A stretch of DNA of 64,000 nucleotides from NCBI RefSeq assembly GCF_900107695.1, contig NZ_FNQP01000017.1, positions 16,534-80,533 on the forward strand, written 5' to 3'. Below, piece after piece: positions 29,177-37,605 of this stretch. This stretch comes from Thiothrix caldifontis. Its GTDB lineage: Bacteria; Pseudomonadota; Gammaproteobacteria; Thiotrichales; Thiotrichaceae. The translations under genes and the position numbers were made by a program. Below the pieces are notes generated by a model. That model saw only the letters and a list, made by a program, of their open reading frames with translations, did no database searches and was not told the origin of the DNA. How positions within the stretch are numbered: position 1 is the first letter of the stretch; each line of letters starts with the position of its first letter.

Positions 29177-29776
29177 ATGACATTTGAGCAGATTATCTTT
29201 TACCTGTTTTCCGCTGTATTAGTGGCAGCGGCAGTGGGGATGGTGACGGTACGCAGCCCAGTGTATGCGGCGTTGTGCCTGATTTTGAGCTTTTTCACCA
29301 GTGCCGCATTGTGGTTGCTGTTGGAAGCGGAATTCCTCGGCTTGGTGCTGGTATTGGTGTACGTCGGGGCGGTGATGGTGCTGTTTTTGTTCGTGATTAT
29401 GATGCTGGACTTGAACACCGATCCATTGAAAGAGGGGCTAGTGAAACACGCACCTGTTGGCTTTGTGGTGGCAGCGGTGATTGCGGTGGAAATGATTCTG
29501 GTGCTGCAAAGTGCGCCGTTTCAGATTGCGACACCGTTGAATCCGGCTCCGGCGAATAATACCGAAGCGTTGGGCGCGATTTTGTATACGGATTATGTGT
29601 ATCCGTTTGAAATTGCGGCGGTGATTCTGGTGGTGGCGATTATTGCCGCGATTACCTTGACGCTACGTCGTCGCCCGGATTCGCGTAAACAAGATATTAG
29701 CCAACAGGTGCAGGTGAAGCGGGCAGACCGTGTACGTCTGGTGAAGATGAAAGCCGAAACCAAGGAGCAAGCATGA
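29177..29776 (+). CDS. nuoJ: NADH-quinone oxidoreductase subunit J
   Basis: NuoJ is a five-helix membrane subunit with the pi-bulge helix near [19 protein letters not shown]. It is 199 residues long with a basic tail after the last helix. Its last four bases overlap nuoK. Confidence 0.94.
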   Translation: MTFEQIIFYLFSAVLVAAAVGMVTVRSPVYAALCLILSFFTSAALWLLLEAEFLGLVLVLVYVGAVMVLFLFVIMMLDLNTDPLKEGLVKHAPVGFVVAAVIAVEMILVLQSAPFQIATPLNPAPANNTEALGAILYTDYVYPFEIAAVILVVAIIAAITLTLRRRPDSRKQDISQQVQVKRADRVRLVKMKAETKEQA

Positions 29777-30078
29777 TCCCTTTGTCGCATTTCCTGATTG
29801 TGGCGGCCTTGCTGTTTGCGATCAGCATCGCAGGCATGATCCTTAACCGTAAGAATGTGCTGATTTTGTTGATGTGCATCGAGATGATGTTGCTGGCGGT
29901 GAACCTGAATTTTATCGCGTTTTCCCATTATCTGGGGGATATGGCAGGGCAGGTGTTCGTGTTCTTTATCCTCACGGTGGCGGCAGCGGAAGCGGCGATT
30001 GGCTTGGCGATTTTGGTGGTTTTGTTCCGTAACCGGCGCACGATCAATGTTGAACAACTTGATGCGATGAAGGGGTAA
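29773..30078 (+). CDS. nuoK: NADH-quinone oxidoreductase subunit K
   Basis: NuoK is the MrpC-like three-helix subunit with two conserved glutamates in proton transfer: here in [16 protein letters not shown] and [11 protein letters not shown]. 101 residues, full length, with AAGGAG upstream of the ATG. Confidence 0.95.
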   Translation: MIPLSHFLIVAALLFAISIAGMILNRKNVLILLMCIEMMLLAVNLNFIAFSHYLGDMAGQVFVFFILTVAAAEAAIGLAILVVLFRNRRTINVEQLDAMKG

Positions 30079-30081
30079 GCG

Positions 30082-32106
30082 ATGGAAGCAATTTATCTGG
30101 CTATTCCGCTTGCACCGTTGTTCGGGGCGATTGCTGCGGGGCTGTTTGGGAAAAAAATTGGACGTGCAGGAGCGCATTGGGTCACGATTTTGGGCGTGGC
30201 GGTGGCGTTTTTGCTGTCGGTTTACGTTGCCTATGATGTGATGGGCAATGGTAATAGCTATAACGGTACGGTGTATACGTGGGCAGTGATTGCGGATATT
30301 CGGTTTGAAATCGGTTTCATGCTGGATAACCTTAGTACGATGATGATGTTGGTGGTTACGTTTGTTTCCTTGATGGTGCATATTTATACGATTGGCTATA
30401 TGCACGAAGATCCCGGTTATCAGCGTTTCTTCAGTTATATTTCGTTGTTTACCTTTTCGATGCTGATGCTGGTCATGAGTAACAACTTTTTGCAGTTGTT
30501 CTTTGGCTGGGAAGCGGTTGGGTTGGTGTCGTATTTGCTCATTGGTTTTTGGTTTAAGAAAGATACCGCGATTTACGCCAATATGAAGGCGTTTCTGGTG
30601 AATCGGGTGGGGGATTTCGGGTTTTTGCTGGGGATCGCGGCGGTATTACTGTATTGCGAAACTTTAGATTATGTACAGGTTTTTGCGCGCATACCACAGT
30701 TGTCTGGGGCTAACGATTTTAAGGTGTTTGAGGATACGAAGTGGCACATTCCAACCGTTATTGCCATTTTGTTGTTCATTGGAGCGATGGGTAAGTCGGC
30801 GCAAGTACCTTTGCATGTGTGGCTACCAGACTCGATGGAAGGCCCGACACCAATTTCAGCGTTGATTCATGCAGCAACGATGGTAACAGCCGGGATTTTC
30901 ATGGTGGCTCGGATGTCCCCTATCTTTGAGCTGTCAGATACGGCATTGAATTTGATCCTGATTATTGGGGCGACTACGGCTTTCTTTATGGGGCTGATTG
31001 GGATTGTACAGAATGATATTAAGCGGGTGGTGGCTTATTCCACGCTATCACAGCTTGGTTATATGACTGTGGCATTAGGAGCCTCAGCTTATTCGGCCGG
31101 GGTTTTCCATCTGATGACTCACGCATTTTTTAAAGCATTACTGTTCTTGGCGGCTGGTTCTGTAATCATTGCGATGCACCATGAGCAGGATATTCGCAAA
31201 ATGGGTGGGCTGAAAAAGTATATGCCGATTACGTATTGGACTTCCCTGATTGGTTCATTGGCATTGATTGGTTTCCCTGGTTTTTCCGGTTTCTTTTCCA
31301 AAGATCTGATTATTGAAGCGGTACACGAATCACATCTGTGGGCGGCTGGTTACGCTTATACGCTGGTATTGTTAGGTGTGTTTGTCACGGCTTTTTATAG
31401 TTTCCGTATGTTCTTCTTGGTGTTCCATGGTAAAGAGCGCTTTGACACACATGGGCACGGTCATGATGATCACGGTCATCATGGGCACGGTGACAAGCCA
31501 CATGAGTCACCGTGGGTTGTAACAGTTCCCTTGATTGCTTTGGCAATTCCGTCGGTGTTTGCCGGATATTTGTTGGATCCAATGGTGGTTGGTTCATTTT
31601 TTAAGAATGCAATCTTTGTCAATGATGCTGCACATGGTTTTGACTTAGGGTTGAAAAGTTGGTTATCAGCACATTTGGCAATTGAGCATATGAGCGCTGA
31701 GTATCATGGTGTAATGGGTTTCATCCTGCATGGTTTGATGGCACCACCTTTCTGGTTGGCAATGGCTGGGTTGGCTACTGCGTGGTTTATTTACTTGAAA
31801 GATGATTCACTGGCGCGTTGGGCGTATGACAAGTTCCGCTGGCTGCATACCTTGTTGGACCGTAAGTATTATTTGGATGATTTTAATCAGAATGTGTTTG
31901 CGAAAGGATCGGTCAGTTTGGGTAATGGGCTGTGGTCTTTCGGCGAGCGGGTGATGATTGATGGTTTTGTGGTGAATGGCGCAGCAAAAGCAGTCGGATG
32001 GTTTTCTGGTGTGATGCGTCATCTTCAGACCGGGTATTTGTATCACTACGCCTTTTCGATGGTGGCAGGCATCTTGTTGATGCTTACTTGGTTTTTGTTT
32101 TTCTAA
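30082..32106 (+). CDS. nuoL: NADH-quinone oxidoreductase subunit L
   Basis: NuoL is the distal antiporter-like proton pump with the long lateral helix. The 674-residue protein has the pump core motifs WEAVGLVSYLLIGFW and ALIHAATMVTAGIFMVAR. A loop at about residues 455-475 is unusually rich in His (eight within nineteen residues, THGHGHDDHGHHGHG onward), followed by the last helices. Full length and in frame. Confidence 0.95.
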   Translation: MEAIYLAIPLAPLFGAIAAGLFGKKIGRAGAHWVTILGVAVAFLLSVYVAYDVMGNGNSYNGTVYTWAVIADIRFEIGFMLDNLSTMMMLVVTFVSLMVHIYTIGYMHEDPGYQRFFSYISLFTFSMLMLVMSNNFLQLFFGWEAVGLVSYLLIGFWFKKDTAIYANMKAFLVNRVGDFGFLLGIAAVLLYCETLDYVQVFARIPQLSGANDFKVFEDTKWHIPTVIAILLFIGAMGKSAQVPLHVWLPDSMEGPTPISALIHAATMVTAGIFMVARMSPIFELSDTALNLILIIGATTAFFMGLIGIVQNDIKRVVAYSTLSQLGYMTVALGASAYSAGVFHLMTHAFFKALLFLAAGSVIIAMHHEQDIRKMGGLKKYMPITYWTSLIGSLALIGFPGFSGFFSKDLIIEAVHESHLWAAGYAYTLVLLGVFVTAFYSFRMFFLVFHGKERFDTHGHGHDDHGHHGHGDKPHESPWVVTVPLIALAIPSVFAGYLLDPMVVGSFFKNAIFVNDAAHGFDLGLKSWLSAHLAIEHMSAEYHGVMGFILHGLMAPPFWLAMAGLATAWFIYLKDDSLARWAYDKFRWLHTLLDRKYYLDDFNQNVFAKGSVSLGNGLWSFGERVMIDGFVVNGAAKAVGWFSGVMRHLQTGYLYHYAFSMVAGILLMLTWFLFF

Positions 32107-32138
32107 TCCCGTTCTGTTGGCTTTAACTGGAATTGCAC

Positions 32139-33683
32139 ATGCTTGATTTGCCAATACTGAGTTTGTTGATCTGGTTGCCGATTATCGGTGGCTTAGGTGT
32201 ATTAATTGTGGGCGATCGTTCTGGCGCTAAACAGTTTGCACTGGGAATTGCGTTACTGACGTTTGTGATCAGTTTACCGTTGTATACGTACTTTGTACCT
32301 AGTACTGCTGAGATGCAGTTTGTGGAATTTATCCCTTGGGTTGAGGCGTTTAAGATTAATTACCATCTGGGGGTGGATGGCATTTCTATGCCATTGATTC
32401 TGCTGAATACCTTTATTACGGTGATGGTGGTGATCGCGGGTTGGGAAGTGGTTACGTATCGAATTTCCCAATATATGGCGGCTTTTTTGATTATGGCGGG
32501 GATTGTCAACGGGGTATTTGCGGCGCTGGATGCGATGCTGTTCTATATCTTGTTTGAGGCGATGCTGATTCCGCTGTTTTTGATCATTGGGATTTGGGGT
32601 GGAGCACGTCGGGTGTATGCCACGATCAAATTTTTCCTGTATACCTTTTTCGGTTCGGTGTTTTTGCTGATCAGTTTGATCTACCTGTATCAATTGGGTG
32701 GCAGTTTCGCGGTGGCAGATTTACATAAATTGCCAATAGATATTATTCCGCAAACTTTGATTTTCTTGTCATTCTTGCTGGCTTTCGGGGTGAAAGTGCC
32801 GATGTGGCCGGTGCATACGTGGTTGCCGGATGCGCACGTGGAAGCGCCTACAGGTGGTTCGGTGATTTTGGCGGCGATTACATTAAAAGTCGGTGGCTAT
32901 GCATTCTTGCGGTTTGCCTTGCCGATTGTGCCGGATGCGGCAGCACAATTAGATTGGTTAGTTATTCTAATGTCACTGACAGCAGTGGTGTACATTGGTT
33001 TTGTGGCTTTGGTGCAGCAGGATATGAAAAAGTTAGTGGCTTATTCTTCCATTGCACACATGGGGTTTGTTACCTTGGGCTTTTTCGTGATCTATGGCAT
33101 TGCGAAGAATACGCTAAATATCAGTGGTGCGATGAATAGTGCCGTGTTGGCAATTCAGGGCGGTATGGTGCAGATGGTTTCGCACGGCTTTATTTCTGGC
33201 GCTATGTTCTTGTGTATCGGTGTTTTGTACGATCGGATGCATACGCGTGACATCAATGCCTATGGAGGGGTTGCTAATAGGATGCCTACGTTTGCAGCTT
33301 TGTATGTGTTATTTGCGATGGCGAATACGGGCTTGCCAGGTACATCGGGGTTCGTGGGTGAATTCATGGTTATTCTGGCGAGCTTTCGTGCAAGTCCGTG
33401 GATTGCCTTCGCCGCCGCAACGACTTTGATTGTTGGGGCTGCTTATACACTTTGGTTAGTCAAGCGGGTCATGTTTGGTGAGGTGAAAAATGCTGAAGTG
33501 GCTACCTTGCAGGATCTTGGTCGGCGGGAGTTTTGGATGTTGGCGATATTAGCGGCGGCAGTATTATTACTGGGCTTGTGGCCTCAACCCTTGACGGATG
33601 TGATGGAAGTGTCAATCAAAAATCTGTTGTCTCAGGCTTTGCAAAGCAAGGTATGTAGTGGATTCGCAGGGGGATGCCCATAA
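32139..33683 (+). CDS. nuoM: NADH-quinone oxidoreductase subunit M
   Basis: NuoM is the middle antiporter-like pump. The 514-residue protein has the EAMLIPLFLIIG helix with the key Glu, PMWPVHTWLPDAHVEAPT and AYSSIAHMGFV. The ATG at 32139 is preferred to an in-frame TTG two codons earlier. Its stop overlaps the nuoN ATG. Confidence 0.95.
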   Translation: MLDLPILSLLIWLPIIGGLGVLIVGDRSGAKQFALGIALLTFVISLPLYTYFVPSTAEMQFVEFIPWVEAFKINYHLGVDGISMPLILLNTFITVMVVIAGWEVVTYRISQYMAAFLIMAGIVNGVFAALDAMLFYILFEAMLIPLFLIIGIWGGARRVYATIKFFLYTFFGSVFLLISLIYLYQLGGSFAVADLHKLPIDIIPQTLIFLSFLLAFGVKVPMWPVHTWLPDAHVEAPTGGSVILAAITLKVGGYAFLRFALPIVPDAAAQLDWLVILMSLTAVVYIGFVALVQQDMKKLVAYSSIAHMGFVTLGFFVIYGIAKNTLNISGAMNSAVLAIQGGMVQMVSHGFISGAMFLCIGVLYDRMHTRDINAYGGVANRMPTFAALYVLFAMANTGLPGTSGFVGEFMVILASFRASPWIAFAAATTLIVGAAYTLWLVKRVMFGEVKNAEVATLQDLGRREFWMLAILAAAVLLLGLWPQPLTDVMEVSIKNLLSQALQSKVCSGFAGGCP

Positions 33684-35119
33684 TGAATATTGTGATTGCG
33701 ATGCCGGAGATTTTTCTGCTGAGCACGATCTGCTTGATTTTATTGCTGGACGTTTTTTTACGCGAAGATTGCCGCATGATTACTTATTTGCTGACGCAAG
33801 TGGCGTTGCTGGCAACGGCATTATTGGCTTATGGTGCAATGGACGGCGAGAAAACGACGGGTCTGAATGGCATGTATGTGCGTGACGATCTTGCTGGTGT
33901 ATTGAAAATTAGCATTTTGTTACTAACCTTTGTGGTGTTTGTGTATGCCCGCAAGTATCTGAAAGATAGAACGATATGGGTGAGTGAGTTTTTCCTGCTA
34001 GGCTTGTTTGCTGTGTTGGGAATGTTGGTGATGGTATCTGCTAATCATTTGCTGGTGGTCTATTTGGGATTGGAGTTGTTGGCACTGTCGATGTACGCAC
34101 TGGTGGCGTTTAATCGTGATGATGGGCGTTCTTCTGAAGCAGCAATGAAGTATTTTGTGCTGGGGGCGATAGCTTCCGGTTTGTTGCTGTATGGGATTTC
34201 GATTCTGTATGGATTAAGCGGGAAGTTGGAGTTTGCTGAAGTACTGACTTATGTTAGTTCCCAAAATGTGCTAGAAAATATTCCACTGCTATTTGCACTG
34301 GTGTTCATCGTGGCAGGGATTGCATTTAAATTTGGCGCAGTGCCTTTTCATATGTGGGTTCCTGATGTGTATCAAGGCGCTCCAACAGCGGTAACTATGT
34401 TTCTAGGTAGTGTACCGAAAGTCGCTGCGTTAGCGATGTTGTTACGTGTATTAGCTGAATCTATGGGGGCGGCTCAACCGGGTTGGGCGCAGCTATTATT
34501 GGTCTTCGGTTTACTCTCGGTATTTCTCGGTAATTTGATTGCTATAGCACAGTTCAACCTCAAGCGGATGCTGGCGTATTCTACCATTGCACATATGGGG
34601 TTCATTTTGTTAGGGGCACTGACGGGAACAACGGAAGGTTACAGTGCGGCACTGTTTTATACGATTACTTACGCCATGATGGCAGCAGGTGGTTTTGCCA
34701 TTTTGATTTTGTTGGGGCGCGAAGGCTTTGAGGCGGAAACTCTGGATGATTTGAAAGGTTTGAACGAGCGTAATCCGTGGTATGCCTTTATTATGATGGT
34801 ATTCTTATTTTCAATGGCTGGTATTCCTCCAACCGTGGGCTTCTACGCGAAATTGTCGATTATTCAGGCGGTTATGCAGGCGGGTTATTTGTGGCCTGCG
34901 GTGTTCATGGTGGTGATGTCGGTGATCGGGGCGTATTATTATTTGCGTGCCATCAAAATGATATACTTTGATAAGCCGGAACAAACTGCGCCGATTCAGG
35001 CTGAACTTGATTTTAATATACTGATTAGTGTAAATGGTGTACTCATGGTGCTATTGGGATTGTTCCCAAGTGCGTTAATGGGTGTTTGTTCAGCAGCAAT
35101 GGTCGCTAGTCGTTTATGA
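33683..35119 (+). CDS. nuoN: NADH-quinone oxidoreductase subunit N
   Basis: NuoN is the third antiporter-like pump, next to NuoK. The 478-residue protein has YLGLELLALSMYALVAF, PFHMWVPDVYQGAPT and AYSTIAHMGFILLG. I chose the ATG at 33683, nine bases after AGGGGG and overlapping the nuoM stop; an ATG at 33674 would sit on that site. Confidence 0.95.
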   Translation: MNIVIAMPEIFLLSTICLILLLDVFLREDCRMITYLLTQVALLATALLAYGAMDGEKTTGLNGMYVRDDLAGVLKISILLLTFVVFVYARKYLKDRTIWVSEFFLLGLFAVLGMLVMVSANHLLVVYLGLELLALSMYALVAFNRDDGRSSEAAMKYFVLGAIASGLLLYGISILYGLSGKLEFAEVLTYVSSQNVLENIPLLFALVFIVAGIAFKFGAVPFHMWVPDVYQGAPTAVTMFLGSVPKVAALAMLLRVLAESMGAAQPGWAQLLLVFGLLSVFLGNLIAIAQFNLKRMLAYSTIAHMGFILLGALTGTTEGYSAALFYTITYAMMAAGGFAILILLGREGFEAETLDDLKGLNERNPWYAFIMMVFLFSMAGIPPTVGFYAKLSIIQAVMQAGYLWPAVFMVVMSVIGAYYYLRAIKMIYFDKPEQTAPIQAELDFNILISVNGVLMVLLGLFPSALMGVCSAAMVASRL

Positions 35120-35406
35120 ATTTATCAGTTTTACAGTGGGGCTTTCTTGGCCTCGCTTTTGTGTTGGCCAACCTGCCATGGTTAAGTCAGCGTTGCTTTT
35201 TGATCCTGCAATGTGAAAACAAGTCCGCCTGGTTGCGTTTGCTGGAATGGTTTGTTTTGTATTTCGTGGCTGGTGGTCTGGCGCTGTTGTTGGAGCAGCG
35301 TGCGATGGGGACAATACACGTTCAGGACTGGGAATTTTACGCCGTTACCTTGGCTTTGTTTCTGGTGTTTGCATTTCCTGGCTTCATTTATCGCCATGTA
35401 CGTTAA
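35116..35406 (+). CDS. DUF2818-family small membrane protein
   Basis: A 96-residue protein with three hydrophobic segments, NLPWLSQR near residue 19-26 and an FPGFIYRHV C-terminus, the pattern of the DUF2818 family that commonly follows nuoN in beta- and some gammaproteobacteria. It overlaps nuoN by ATGA, so it belongs to the nuo operon. A role in complex I assembly or stability is an inference from this linkage. Confidence 0.75.
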   Translation: MNLSVLQWGFLGLAFVLANLPWLSQRCFLILQCENKSAWLRLLEWFVLYFVAGGLALLLEQRAMGTIHVQDWEFYAVTLALFLVFAFPGFIYRHVR

Positions 35407-35430
35407 TTTCGGGTTTTGTTTCGATAATGC

Positions 35431-35459
35431 TTGCAAGGTACAAACCTTTGCTTTATAGT
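35431..35459 (+). promoter_or_regulatory. Promoter of the initiator tRNA gene
   Basis: TTGCAA at 35431 and TATAGT at 35454 are separated by exactly 17 bp, and the tRNA begins 13 bp after the -10 box. This is a near-consensus sigma-70 promoter that would drive tRNA-fMet and, by read-through, rimP-nusA-infB. Confidence 0.7.
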
Positions 35460-35471
35460 TCGCTCCTCTGA

Positions 35472-35548
35472 TGCGGGGTGGAGCAGTCTGGCAGCTCGTC
35501 GGGCTCATAACCCGAAGGTCGCAGGTTCAAATCCTGCCCCCGCTACCA
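35472..35548 (+). tRNA. Initiator tRNA-fMet (anticodon CAT)
   Basis: A 77-nt tRNA with anticodon loop CTCATAA. The three consecutive G-C pairs at the base of the anticodon stem (GGG/CCC) and an unpaired first acceptor position mark it as the initiator. The acceptor reads TGCGGGG / CCCCGCT, so positions 1 and 72 are both T; E. coli initiators have C and A there. CCA is encoded. Its place before rimP-nusA matches metY. Confidence 0.95.
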
Positions 35549-35556
35549 AATATAAG

Positions 35557-35580
35557 AAGGCCCCTATCAGGGCCTTTTTT
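35557..35580 (+). terminator. Terminator after tRNA-fMet
   Basis: AAGGCCC and GGGCCTT form a 7-bp stem around CTATCA, followed by a T-run. It lies 34 bp before rimP and may act as a partial terminator that sets rimP-nusA-infB expression below that of the tRNA. Confidence 0.85.
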
Positions 35581-35614
35581 ATTATGTGCTACCCAGTAAA
35601 GTACCCAAGACGTA

Positions 35615-36091
35615 ATGCAAGAAAGATTAGATACGCTAATTAACACCACCGTAACCGGTCTCGGTTATGATTTGTGGGGGTATGAATACCGTCCACAGAC
35701 AGAAAGCGCGTTACTGCGTATCTTTATCGACTCAGACCAAGGCATTACAGTTGATGATTGTGGACGTGTAAGCAATCAGTTGAGTGCCTCGCTCGATGTG
35801 GAAGACCTTATTCCGGTAGCTTATATTCTTGAAGTGTCTTCCCCTGGTATTGACAGGGTGTTATTCATTCCTGAGCATTATGCTCGGTATGTGGGTAAAC
35901 ACATTAAAGTGCGCACCCGTCTTCCCGTAGAAAAGCGTCGTAACTTCGTTGGCAAGTTGCAGGCTGTGAATGACAGCCATATCTTCATGGAAGTGGAAGG
36001 CACAGTCTTTGAGATTCCTTACGATATTATTGATCGTGGGCGAGTCGTTCTGGATATTCGACCTCAGCGCAAGGGCGGTAAACACGCATGA
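35615..36091 (+). CDS. rimP: Ribosome maturation factor RimP
   Basis: RimP assists 30S assembly. The 158-residue protein has the family features LRIFIDSDQGITVDDCGRVS and EVSSPGIDRVL. Its last four bases overlap nusA, the conserved order. Confidence 0.95.
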   Translation: MQERLDTLINTTVTGLGYDLWGYEYRPQTESALLRIFIDSDQGITVDDCGRVSNQLSASLDVEDLIPVAYILEVSSPGIDRVLFIPEHYARYVGKHIKVRTRLPVEKRRNFVGKLQAVNDSHIFMEVEGTVFEIPYDIIDRGRVVLDIRPQRKGGKHA

Positions 36092-37584
36092 ATAAAGAAA
36101 TTCTCTACGTTGTTGATGCAGTCTCCAATGAAAAAAATGTCAGCAAGGAACTTATTTTCCAAGCGGTAGAAACCGCCTTGGCAATGGCTACCCGCAAGCG
36201 TTACGGTATGGGTATTGATGCACGTGTATCGGTTAATCGCCAGACGGGTGATTATGAGACTTATCGTCGTTGGAAAGTCGTTGATGACGAAGATCCTGAG
36301 TTTGAAAGTCCTGAACGCCAGATTTTAGAAAGCTATGCCAAAGATCGTGGTTTCGATGTGGCGATCGGCGATTATGTTGAGGAATCTATCCCATCCGTCG
36401 AGTTTGGACGTATTGCCGCCCAAACGGCCAAACAAGTGATTGTTGCCAAGGTACGTGAAGCTGAGCGTGAAAAAGTTGTTTCTGCTTATCGTGATAAAGT
36501 CGGACATTTGATCATGGGAGTAGTTAAACGTGCTGACCGTAAAGGTATTGTGCTGGATTTGGGTGAAAACGCTGAGGCATTTATTCCACGCGAAGAAATG
36601 ATTCCAGGTGAAATGCTACACGTTGGTGCACGGGTCAGAGGGTATCTGAAAGAAATTCATCAAGACATGCGTGGTCCACAAATTATTGTGAGTCGTTCAG
36701 ATGTTAATTTCCTGATTGAACTGATGAAACTGGAAGTTCCTGAAGTCAGTCAGGAAATGATTGATATAATGGGGGCTGCTCGTGATGCAGGTTCCCGTGC
36801 TAAAGTAGCCGTTCGTGCTAACCTGCCGAACATTGATCCCATTGGTGCTTGTGTAGGGATGCGTGGTTCGCGTATTCAAACTGTGACCAACGAACTGGGC
36901 GGCAAAGAGCGTGTCGATATCGTTCTCTGGAATGAAGATATCGCAACCTATGTGATGAATGCTATGGCTCCGGCTGAAGTACTTTCTATCGTTGTTGATG
37001 AAGAAAGTAAAAGCATGGACATTGGTGTGGATGGCGAAAAGCTGTCACAGGCCATTGGGCGTGGCGGTCAAAATGTGCGTCTTGCCAGCGAATTAACTGG
37101 CTGGACGCTCAATGTGATGAGCGTTGAAGAGGCAGAGGCGAAGACTCAGGCAGAACAACAAGCTATCATCAATTTGTTCATGGAAAAACTTGACGTTGAT
37201 GAGGAAGTCGCTGTAATTCTGGTTGAAGAAGGTTTTTCCACCCTCGAAGAAGTTGCCTATGTGCCGATTGAAGAGTTCATGGCAATTGAAGGTTTCGATG
37301 AAAGCCTTGTTAATGAATTGCGTGACCGCGCCCAAACCGCGTTGTTGTCACAAGCCATTTCACAGGATAGTCACTTGCCAGCAGCAGACCTTCTGCACAT
37401 GGATGGCATGGATGATACCTTAGCCTTTAAGTTGGCAACCCAAGGTATTTGTACGATGGAAGATCTGGCAGAACAATCCGTGGATGAACTCATGGAGTTG
37501 GCTGACATTGATGAAACACGTGCAGCCAGTTTGATTATGAAAGCTCGTGAACCTTGGTTTGCGGACGATAAAGCAGAAGCTTAA
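36088..37584 (+). CDS. nusA: Transcription factor NusA
   Basis: NusA controls pausing, termination and antitermination by RNA polymerase. The 498-residue protein has an N-terminal polymerase-binding domain, an S1 domain (about 135-200), two KH domains including GACVGMRGSRIQTV and GRGGQNVRLASELTGW, and two acidic C-terminal repeats (from about 360) as in other gammaproteobacteria. It lies 21 bp before infB. Confidence 0.96.
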   Translation: MNKEILYVVDAVSNEKNVSKELIFQAVETALAMATRKRYGMGIDARVSVNRQTGDYETYRRWKVVDDEDPEFESPERQILESYAKDRGFDVAIGDYVEESIPSVEFGRIAAQTAKQVIVAKVREAEREKVVSAYRDKVGHLIMGVVKRADRKGIVLDLGENAEAFIPREEMIPGEMLHVGARVRGYLKEIHQDMRGPQIIVSRSDVNFLIELMKLEVPEVSQEMIDIMGAARDAGSRAKVAVRANLPNIDPIGACVGMRGSRIQTVTNELGGKERVDIVLWNEDIATYVMNAMAPAEVLSIVVDEESKSMDIGVDGEKLSQAIGRGGQNVRLASELTGWTLNVMSVEEAEAKTQAEQQAIINLFMEKLDVDEEVAVILVEEGFSTLEEVAYVPIEEFMAIEGFDESLVNELRDRAQTALLSQAISQDSHLPAADLLHMDGMDDTLAFKLATQGICTMEDLAEQSVDELMELADIDETRAASLIMKAREPWFADDKAEA

Positions 37585-37605
37585 TTCTGCGGGAGGAAGG
37601 AATAG

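Noticed and set aside
35472..35548. Elongator tRNA-Met
   Set aside because: The three G-C pairs in the anticodon stem and the unpaired 1-72 position mark an initiator.
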